Source of the DNA: CAVRQM01 sp963732775
GTDB lineage: Bacteria > Pseudomonadota > Alphaproteobacteria > Acetobacterales > Acetobacteraceae
Length of the DNA stretch: 64,000 bases
NCBI GenBank assembly: GCA_963732775.1
Contig: CAVTAR010000001.1
Location: 1,984,001-2,048,000 of the forward strand
Reading direction: 5' to 3'
Shown here: in pieces, positions 53,509 through 62,800 of the stretch
Layout of the letters: every line of letters starts with the position of its first letter
How positions within the stretch are numbered: the stretch's first letter is position 1
Translations under genes and position numbers: made by a program
Notes under the pieces: model-generated
What the model was told of the DNA's origin: nothing
Database searches by the model: none
The model's input: only the letters and a program-made list of their open reading frames with translations

Positions 53509-54319
53509 ATGGACGGCGGCACCGACGCGCGGCGCATCACCCTGTACCGCCCCGAGGATTTCCACGGGATGCGCCGCGCCGGGCGGCTCGCGGCCGAGAC
53601 GCTCGACATGATCGCGGCCCATGTCCGCCCGGGCGTGACCACCGGCGAGCTCGACCAGCTCTGCCACGACTTCATCCGCGCCCACGGCGCGACCCCGGCC
53701 CCGCTCGGCTATCGCGGCTATCCGAAGTCGATCTGCACCTCGATCAACCACGTCGTCTGCCACGGCATCCCCGGCGAGCGGCGGCTGGAGCGGGGCGACG
53801 TGCTGAACATCGACGTGACCGTGGTGCTGGACGGCTGGCACGGCGACAGCAGCCGGATGTATGTGCGCCGGTGCGCCCTCCACCCGGGCGAAGAACCTGA
53901 TGGACGTGACCTACGAGGCGATGCTGCGCGGCGTCGCCGCGGTCCGGCCGGGCGCCACCCTGGGCGACGTCGGCCACGCGATCCAGAGCTTCGTGGAGGC
54001 GAACCGCTTCTCCGTGGTGCGCGATTTCTGCGGCCACGGCATCGGCCGGCGCTTCCACGAGGCGCCCAACGTGCTGCATTTCGGCCGCCGCGGCGAGGGC
54101 CCGGTGCTGCGGCCGGGGATGTTCTTCACGGTGGAGCCGATGGTCAACGCCGGGCGCGCCGAGGTGAAGGTGCTGGACGACGGCTGGACGGCGGTGACGC
54201 GCGACCGCAGCCTGTCGGCACAGTTCGAGCACATGGTCGGCGTCACCGGCGACGGCGTGGAGGTGTTCACCCGCTCGCCGGCCGGGCTCGACAAGCCGCC
54301 TTACGCCATCGCGGCCTGA
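53509..54319 (+). pseudogene. map: type I methionine aminopeptidase, one frameshift in this sequence
   Basis: Removes initiator methionine. ATG 53509 opens ITLYRPEDFHGMRRAGRLAA, then HGIPGERRLERGDVLNIDVT with metal-binding Asp, and GWHGDSSRMYV. After about 53862 the protein continues one frame over: GAPSTRAKNLMDVTYEAML, FCGHGIGRRFHEAPNVLHFG, FFTVEPMVNAG and FEHMVGV, all with the expected metal ligands. One extra base joins them. The gene is normally essential, so an error in the sequence or a second copy elsewhere is more likely than true loss. Confidence 0.88.
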
Positions 54320-54333
54320 CGGGCGCCGGCCCG

Positions 54334-55074
54334 ATGCGCAAGGCGCGGGGGCTCGGCGAGGACGGCACGGCGGACCTGCTGGCGCCGGCCGAGGCGGCGG
54401 TGGCCGTCGGCGTCGACGGCCACCGCGCGCGGATGCGCACCAAGCTGCTGGCCGCCGGGCCGGAGGCGCTGGCCGACCACGAATTGCTCGAGATGGTGCT
54501 GTTCCTGGCGCTGCCGCGGCGCGATACCAAGCCGATCGCGCGCCTGCTGCTGCACCGCTTCGGCAGCTTCGCCAACGCCATCTCGGCGACCATCCCCGAG
54601 CTGCGCCGGATCGAGGGCCTGGGCGAGGCCGGGATCGCGGCGCTGAAGACGATTCGCGCCGCCGCGCTGCGCCTGGCGCGTGCGGAGGTGATGGAGCGGC
54701 CGGTGCTGAACAACTGGGACCGGCTGATGGACTACCTGACCGCGGCGATGGCGCGCGAGCGGGTGGAGCAGTTCCGCATCCTGTTCCTCGACGTGAAGAA
54801 CCGCCTGCTGGCCGACGAGGCGCAGGCGGTCGGCACCGTCAACCATACGCCGGTCTATCCGCGCGAGGTGGTGCGCCGCGCGCTGGAGCTGCACGCAACG
54901 GCGCTGATCCTGGTGCACAACCACCCGAGCGGGGACCCGACGCCGTCGCGCGCCGACATCGAGATGACCAGCGAGATCGGCGTCGCCGCGCGGGCGGTGT
55001 CGGTGGTGCTGCACGACCACGTCATGGTGGGCAACGGCCGCAGCTACAGCTTCCGGCGCGAGGGGCTGCTGTAG
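54334..55074 (+). CDS. radC: RadC/JAB-domain protein
   Basis: 246 residues. A helix-hairpin-helix region (ELRRIEGLGEAGIAALKTI) precedes the JAB/MPN domain with FLDVKNRLLADEAQAVGTVN and the zinc-binding motif LVHNHPSGDPTPSRAD. The function of RadC is unclear despite its name; it is not firmly a DNA-repair enzyme. Starts at ATG 54334, 14 bases after map. Confidence 0.9.
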   Translation: MRKARGLGEDGTADLLAPAEAAVAVGVDGHRARMRTKLLAAGPEALADHELLEMVLFLALPRRDTKPIARLLLHRFGSFANAISATIPELRRIEGLGEAGIAALKTIRAAALRLARAEVMERPVLNNWDRLMDYLTAAMARERVEQFRILFLDVKNRLLADEAQAVGTVNHTPVYPREVVRRALELHATALILVHNHPSGDPTPSRADIEMTSEIGVAARAVSVVLHDHVMVGNGRSYSFRREGLL

Positions 55075-55078
55075 CCGA

Positions 55079-56710
55079 TCAGGCGACCGCCGCATCGGCG
55101 TCGGCCGCCACCAGGCTGCGCGCCACCGCCTCGGCGACGCGGATGCCGTCGATGCCGGCGGACAGGATGCCGCCGGCGTAGCCCGCGCCCTCGCCGGCGG
55201 GAAACAGGCCGGCGAGGCTCGGGCTCTGCATCCCGGCGCCACGGAGGATGCGCAGCGGCGAGGAGGTGCGGGTCTCCACGCCCGTCAGCACCGCGTCGGC
55301 CATGGCGAAGCCGGGGAGCTGGCGGTCGAACGCCGGCAGCGCCTCGCGGATCGCCTCGACGACGAACTCCGGCAGGCAGGTCGCGAGGTCGGTCGGCGTG
55401 ACCCCCGGCCGGTACGACGGCACCACGGCGCCGAGCGCGCGCGACGGGCGGCCGGCCAGGAAGTCGCCCACGCGTCTGCGCCGGGGCGCGCGTAGCCGCC
55501 GCCGCCGGCGGCGAAGGCGCGGCTCTCCCAGTGGCGCTGGAACGCGATCCCGGCCAGCGAGCCGCCGGCCGGGAAATCGGCCGGCGCCGACGTCGACCAC
55601 GATGCCGGCGTTGGCGTTGCGTTCGTTGCGCGAATACTGGCTCATGCCGTTGGTCACGACGCGGCCCGGCTCGCAGGTCGCCGCCACCACCGTGCCGCCG
55701 GGGCACATGCAGAAGCTGTAGACGGTGCGGCCGCGGGCGCAGTGGTGCGCCAGCCGGTAGTCGGCCGCGCCCAGCCGGGGATGGCCGGCGCTGGCGCCGA
55801 AGCGGTCGCGGTCGATCAGCGCCTGCGGGTGCTCGATGCGCACGCCGATCGAGAACGGCTTCGCCTCATCGCCACGCCGGCCGCCGCCAGCATCGCGAAC
55901 GTTTCGCGGGCGGAATGGCCGGGCGCCAGCACGACGTGCTCGGCGGCGAGGCGCTCGCCGTCGCCCAGCACCACGCCGCGCAGCCGCCCGCCCGCGACGT
56001 CGAGCCCGGTGACGTGGCTGCCGAAGCGATACTCGCCGCCCAGCGCCTCGATCGTCGGCGCGCAGGCTGCTCGACCATCGAGACCAGGCGGAACGTGCCG
56101 ATATGCGGCTTGCTCGACCACAGGATCTCGTCGGGCGCCCCGGCCGCGACGAACTCCTCCAGCACCTTGCGCCCGTAGATGCCGCGGGTCGCTGATCCTG
56201 GCTCTACAGCTTGCCGTCGGAGAACGTCCCTGCCCCGCCCTCGCCGAACTGCACGTTGCTCTCGGGGTCGAGCACGCCGCGCCGCCAGAGCCCCCAGGTG
56301 TCGCGGGTGCGCTGGCGCACCGCCCGGCCGCGCTCGAGCACGATCGGGCGGAACCCCATCCGCGCCAGCAGCAGCGCCGCGAACAGGCCGCAGGGCCCGG
56401 CGCCCACCACCACGGGCCGGCGCGGCAGGCCAGCGGGGGCGCGCGCGACCGGACGATAGGCGGTGTCGGGCGCCGGGCGGATGCGCGGGTCGCCGGCGTG
56501 GCGCGCCAGCAGCGCGGCCTCGTCGGCAAGCGCCGCGTCGACCGTGTAGACCAGCACGATCGCCGAGCGCCGGCGCGCGTCGTGGCCGCGGCGGAACACC
56601 GACCAGGCGAGCGCCGCGTCGGGCGCGAGGCCCAGGCGGTCGCGCACCGCGCGCTCCAGCGCGTCGTCGGCGTGGTCGAGCGGCAGGCGCAGTTCGGTCA
56701 GGCGCAGCAT
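55079..56710 (-). pseudogene. FAD-dependent dehydrogenase (COG2509-like), multiply frameshifted
   Basis: From ATG 56710 the protein reads MLRLTELRLPLDHADDALER, FRRGHDARRRSAIVLVYTVD, then VVVGAGPCGLFAALLLARMG and NVQFGEGGAGTFSDGKL, before a TAG at 56204-56206. Homologous sequence then continues in changing frames: KVLEEFVAAGAPDEILWSSK, IEALGGEYRFGSHVTGLDVA, FSIGVRIEHPQAL, CMCPGGTVVAATCEPGRVVT, FPAGGSLAGIAFQRHWESRA and finally PSLAGLFPAGEGAGYAGGIL to the stop at 55079. At least five frame changes (near 56190, 56177, 56070, 55866, 55589 and 55475) are needed. Intact, it would be about 540 residues with two Rossmann-type halves. Real decay or locally poor sequence are both possible. Confidence 0.8.
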
Positions 56711-56737
56711 CGCGCGGCCGTCCCACGCGGCCGGCGA

Positions 56738-56793
56738 CGGGTCAAGCGCGGCGGGTCGAGCGCGGCGGGTCGAACGCGGCGGGTCGAGCGCGG
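56738..56793. repeat. 14-bp tandem array between divergent genes
   Basis: Four units of cgggtcgagcgcgg (two with one change) between the FAD dehydrogenase start (56710, minus) and the haemagglutinin start (56892, plus). It has the same unit length as the arrays before treZ and before the FAD oxidoreductase at 9849. Confidence 0.9.
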
Positions 56794-56891
56794 CGCGACT
56801 GTCATCGTGTCGTGGTGGATCGCCGGCCGGCGGGTGTGATAGCGCCCCTGACCGGGATGGGCCTGCTCTCCGGCTGGCACAAAGGGATGTC

Positions 56892-59800
56892 GTGACACAG
56901 CAAGCCGACCTCATCGCGCCGCGCGACCCGTATGCGCGGCTGTTGCGTGCCACGCTCTCGGCGCTGCTGGCCAGCAGCGCGCTCGTGGCCCCGGCGCTGG
57001 TGCGCCCGGCCGCGGCAGCGCCCCCGCCGCTGTTCAGCGCGAGCTGGCTCGCCTCGCGCGGCGGTGCCGCCGCCGCCGCCTCGGGCCGGCTCTCGACGCA
57101 GTCGCTCGGCACGACGCAGCGGTCGATGGCCAACCTGCAGGCCACCGCGCTCGCCCTGTCGCGCGCCCAGGCCGCGCAGGCGAGCGCGCGCGTGGCCGCG
57201 GCCGCCCTGGCCAGCACGGGACGCGGCACCGCCGTGCCGGACGGCCTGGCGCCGGGCGGCCTCGCGACGCTGCCCGGAGCGGCGGGGCAGAGCCCGGGCT
57301 GGCTGAATGCCGACCTGCCGACGCAGATCGTGGCCGGCGGGCACGCCACCGTCACGGTGCGCCAGACCAAGCCGCAGGCGATCCTGGAGTGGCAGACGTT
57401 CAACGTCGGGCGCAACACCACGCTCGCGTTCGACCAGAGCACCGGCGGGGCCGCGGCCAACACCTGGGTCTCGCTCAACCGCGTCAACGACCTGTTCGCC
57501 AACCCGACCCGCATCCTGGGCGCCATCACCGCCCCGGGGCAGGTCTACATCCTGAACCCGAACGGGGTGATCTTCGGCGCCACCGCGCAGGTCAACGTCG
57601 GCTCGCTGCTGGCCGCGACCGGGACCTACAACCCGGCGGGCAACGTCGCCGGGGCCGACGCGCAATTCCTGCAGCAGGGCCTGTTCAGCACGCCGACCAG
57701 CCAGGTGATCGGCGGCACCACGATCACCGCCTACGTGCCGTCGTTCGTCGGCGCGACCGGCGCGATCGAGGTGGACGCGGGCGCCCAGATCGCCACCAGG
57801 CCGCCGGCCGGGCCGCTCAACGCCGGCGGGTTCGTCACCCTGCTCGGCACCAGCGTGAGCAACGCCGGCGCGATCGAGACGCCGAACGGCCAGACCGCGC
57901 TGGCCGCCGGCACCGACTTCACGCTGGTGCCGGGCTACAGCGTCACCTCGTCGAGCGCCGGCCTCACCGGCAACCTGATCTCGACCACCCGCGGCACCGA
58001 GATCGCGGTCGCCAACAACAACCCGGTCGGCAACAGCGGCGCGGTCGGCAACGCCGGCATCATCACCGCGAGCACCGGCGACATCAGCCTGATCGGCCGC
58101 AGCGTGACCCAGGGCGGCGTGGTTCTGTCCACCACCTCGGTGACCCAGCGCGGCACGGTCCACCTGCTGACGCCGATCGCGCAGCGCAGCAACCCGGGCA
58201 GCGGCGCCGACCTCGGCACCGGCGTGACCCTGGCGCCGGGCAGCACCACGGCGATCCTGCTCGACACCAGCGCCGCGACGGCGCTGAACTCGCAGCGCGC
58301 GACCAGCATCGCAAGCTCCGCCGCGCAGGACGCCGCGCGCATCGACGCGGCGCACAACGGCGCGCTGCTGAACGACCAGGTGGCGCTGGGCGACCGCCAG
58401 GACCTGTCGCGGGTGGAGATCACCACCGGCGGCGTGGTCGACTTCCAGCCCGGCTCGCTGGTGCTGGCCACCGGCGGCCAGGTCGCGGTGAGCGCCGGGC
58501 TGCACGCCGTGGGCGGCATCGGCGGCAAGTACGCGCAGGGCAGCATCTTCGTCGAGACCGGCGCCACGATCGACGTCTCGGGCGCCAGCAGCGCCCTGCT
58601 GCCGGTGTCCGCCAACGCGGTCACGGTCAGCGTCCAGGGGTTCGAGCTGCGCGATGCGCCGGCCAACCGCGACGCCGGGCTGCTCGGCAGCCAGACCGTG
58701 TACCTCGACCAGCGCCAGCTCGTCGTCGTGCCGGCGAGCCCCGGCTATGCGACGCCGCGCCTCTATTCCGCCGGCGGCCTGCTGGAGGTGAGCGGCGAGG
58801 TCGGCAACATCGGCCACGGCATCGGCGAGTTCACCTCGCCCGGCGGCACCATCACGCTGTCGGCGCCGCAGGTGGTGGCCCAGCCCGGCGCCCAGTTCAG
58901 CATCGCCGGGGGTGCCGTCAGCTACGCGCCCGGGTACCTGCCGCAATCCTGGCTGCTCGGCAGCGACGGGCGGCTCTACAACGCCAACACCGCGCCGGCC
59001 AACATCGTCTACCAGGGCGTCTACGACGGCATCCGCGAGGTGCATGCGCGCTGGGGCGTGACGCAGGTGTTCTTCAACCCGCTGATCGCGCCGTCGCAGG
59101 TCTACGACCCCGGCTACACGGTGGGGCGCGACGCCGGGCAGCTGCTGCTGAGCACGCCAACCGCGGTGTTCGAGGGCACGATCGACGCCGGCGTGGTGGT
59201 GGGGCAGCGGCAGGACGTGGCGCGCGCCGGGAGCCTCGCCGACCCCTACCTGCAGGCGCAGGCGGCGGTGCCGCAGCACGGCTCGCTGTCGCTCGGCGAC
59301 TTCGACCAGGCAGGCTCGATATTCCCGACCGACGTGCTGATCGGCGCGACCGTGGACACCATCGCCGCGCGCCTGACGCCCGGCGCCCCGCTGGGTGCGG
59401 CGCTGGTCAACACGGCGTACTTCTCGGCGGCCCGGCTCGACGGCTTCGGGCTCGGCGGCTTGTCCGTGCAGGTCGGCTCGACGCTGACGCCGGCGACCGG
59501 CGGGCTCGTCACGGTGGCCGCCCCGATCACCCTGGCCGCTGGCGGCACGCTGTCGCTGGGCGGCGCGGTGATCGACCTGCAGGCCTCGGTCACGGCGCGC
59601 GGCGGCGCCGTCTCGGCGACCTCGGTGCTGCTGCGCCATGGCGTCTCGTCGGTGTCGCTGGCCGCCGGCAGCACGATCGACACGCGCGGGGTGTGGACCA
59701 ACGCGCTTGGTGGTGGCGACCTTTCGGGCGCCGGCTACGTCAACGGCGGCGCGGTCAGCCTCGCCTCGCTCGGCACGCTCGACCTCGGGGCCGGCAGCCT

Positions 59801-62800
59801 GATCGACGCCTCGGCGGGCGCGGCCATCCTGGGCACCGGGCGGACGGTGAGCGGCAGCGGCGGCAGCATCAGCCTCGTGGTCGAGCCCGTGGCTCAGAGC
59901 CGCCAGCCGGACCCGGTGGCCCTGGGCGGCACGCTGCGCTCGATCGGCGTCGGCAAGGGCGGCGCGTTCGTGCTGCGGGCGCCGTCGGTGGCGATCGGCG
60001 ACGGGCTCGCGCCCACCTCGCGCAGCCAGGTCGTGCTGCCCACGGCGTTCTTCGCGAGCGGCTTCTCCAGCTACGAGATCGACGGCTTCGGCACGGCCGC
60101 CGCGACCCCGACCGACGCATCGCTCAGCGTGGCCGCGGGCGCGCAGGTGGCGGCGGCCGAGCCGCTGTACCAGTTCACCGCCCAGAGCCAGTTGGCGCCC
60201 AGCGGCGGCGATCCGGCTGCGGCGCTGCAACTGGCGCTGCTGCCGCCCGACGTGCTGGACCCGGTGCGCGCCCGGGTCGCGCCGCGGCCGGGGGCGAGCC
60301 TGGCGCTGGAGTCGTTCGTGCCGAATACCGCCGGGATCGTGGCCGGCGGCGCCATCGACATCGGCGCGGGCGCGCTGCTGCAGGTCGACGCCGCCCAATC
60401 CATCCGCATCGAGGGCTACGACCAGATCACCGTCGACGGCACGCTGCGCGCGCCGGGCGGCACCATCGTGATCCAGAACGACCGCTCGCAGCCCGGCGTC
60501 GGCAGCTACCCGACCTATGTGCGCGGGCTGTCGATCTGGCTCGGGGCGGGCAGCACGCTGGACGCGGCGGCGCGGCCGGTGGTGGGGACGGACCGGCTCG
60601 GGCGCGCCTTCGGGCTGGTGCCGCAGGGCGGAGCCATCCTGCTGGGGCAGGCCGGCAGCACGCCGCAGACCGCCGACAACACCGTGCTGTCGACCAACGC
60701 CGCCATCATCATCCGGCCTGGCGCGCTGCTCGATGCGTCCGGCACAAGTGCGGTGATCGACCCCGATGCGGGCCTTGGCGCCGCGGGCCTCGGTGCCGCG
60801 GGCACCGTGCAGGCCGCGCCCGTCACGGTGGCGAGCGATGCCGGCACCATCGCGCTGTCCTCCTATGTCGGCATCTTCCCCGACGGCACGCTGCGCGCGG
60901 CGGCGGGCGGCCCGGCGGCCCGCGGCGGGTTGCTCGCGCTGACGCTCGAGACGCCGTCGTACTCGCCGCAGATCGGCAGCACGATCGAGGTGATCCCGGG
61001 CGAGCTGCGCAACCCGCACGAAATCGTGGTCAGCCAGCAGGCGAGCCCGCTCAGCCTAGCGGCCGGGCTGGCCCCTGGCAGCCCCTACACCTTCCAGGGC
61101 CAGACCAGCGTGCTCGACCAGGCGCATCTCGGCGTCGACCAGGTGACGCTGGGCGGCTTCAGCCGCCTGTCGCTCTATGCCCATGACGCCGTGCTTTTCG
61201 ACGGCGACGTCTCGCTGCACGCCGCAGAGAGCATCCTGCTGCGAGCCGGCGAACTGGCCGACACCAGCCGCAGTGCCATGGTCAACGTGAGCGCGCCGTA
61301 CCTGCAGCTCGGCAGCCCGCTGCCGACCCCGTTCGGCAACAACATCAGCTTCTCGCTGACCAACAACGCCCTGGCCAACGGCGCGAGCGGCATCCCGTTC
61401 TCGCTGGCCCGGCCCTGCTTCGGCGGCGCCAGCGGCTGCGTCAGCGCCAGCCTGCTGCTCGCCGCCGACCTGATCGACGTGCAGAACGCGCTGCGCTTCG
61501 GGGCGCACAGCACGATCGACCTGGGCCCGCTGCCGCTCGGCGGCACGCACACGCGGGTCGTCGACCTGTCCGGGTTCGGCACGGTGGACCTGGCCAGCGC
61601 CGGCGACATCCGCTTCCTGCCCTCGGCGGCCGGCGGGGCCAGCATCGCCGCCGCGGGCGACCTGACGCTGACCGCGGCCCAGGTCTATCCCGTGACGCCG
61701 GCGAACAACTCCGAGGCGGCCAGCGTGGTCGCCGGCGTGCAGCCGCAGCCCACCACCTCGGGCAGCGGCTTCTTCTTCCTGACCTATCCGGAGAGCGTGC
61801 TCGCCATCGCGCGCGCACCCGGCGCGGTGCCCGCGGCCCCGCTGTCGGCCTTCGGCCGCCTGTTCCTGGCCGCCGCGACGGTCGAGCAGGGCGGGATCGT
61901 GCGCGCACCGGAGGGCCAGATCACCTTCGGCCCGGACCCGGGCGCGGGCAGCAGCGACCCGTCGAGCAACGCCGAGGTGCGGCGCGTCGAGCTGCTGCCC
62001 GGCAGCCTCACTTCGGCCAGCGCCGACGGGCTGACCATCCCGTTCGGCGGCACCACAAGCGGCACGCAGTACGTCTACGCCGGCACCCAGGTCGTCGCCG
62101 GCAGCCGGATCATCTTCGATGCGACCAGCAGCGGCGTGGCCTTCGGCAGCCGTGCGGTGGCCATCGACGCCGGCGCCACGATCGACCTCAGCGGCGGCGG
62201 CACGCTGTCCGGCGGCGGCGGCGAGTACCTCGCGGTCTCGGGCAGCAGCAGCGTGCTGCTGAGCCAGGGCTTCGTCTCCGGCCGCGGCGGCTCGACGGAC
62301 ACGCTGGTGACGCCGCTGGTCGGCTTCGCGGGCGGCATCGCCAGCACGCCGGCGCTGCAGACACCGGCCAACCCCGGCGCGGGCTCGGTCGGCGTGTTCG
62401 CGATCGTGCCGGGCCTTGCCGCCGGCTATGCGCCCGTCACCGGCTTCGACCTGTCGATCAGCGCGCCCTATGTCGGCTCCATCCCGACGGTAGGCCAGCA
62501 GATCACGCTGCCGGCGGCCAGCGGCGGCCTGCCAGCCGGCACCTACACGCTGCTGCCGTCGTACCTACGCGCTGTTGCCGGGCGGCTATCGGGTGGAGTT
62601 CGGCAGCAGCCCGCGCACCGCCGCGAGCCCGGCCGGCGCGCTCGGCAACGGCTCGTTCGTGGCCGCGGGCTTCACCGGGATCGCCGCCGCCGGGGTGCGG
62701 GCGTCGCTGCCGGTCTCGGTGACGGTGACGCCAGGGAGCACGGTGCGCAGCTACTCGCAATACGACGAGGAGCCGTACGCGCAGTTCGTCGCCGCCACCG

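Noticed and set aside
56802..61019. Very long open frame on the minus strand opposite the exoprotein
   Set aside because: It is a GC-driven shadow: Arg/Ala/Gln/His-rich composition, no motifs, and the opposite strand encodes a clear TPS protein.
57389..61186. Long plus-strand open frame within the exoprotein in another frame
   Set aside because: Arg-rich low-complexity translation with no signature, while the frame from 56892 carries the NPNGVIFG motif and signal region.
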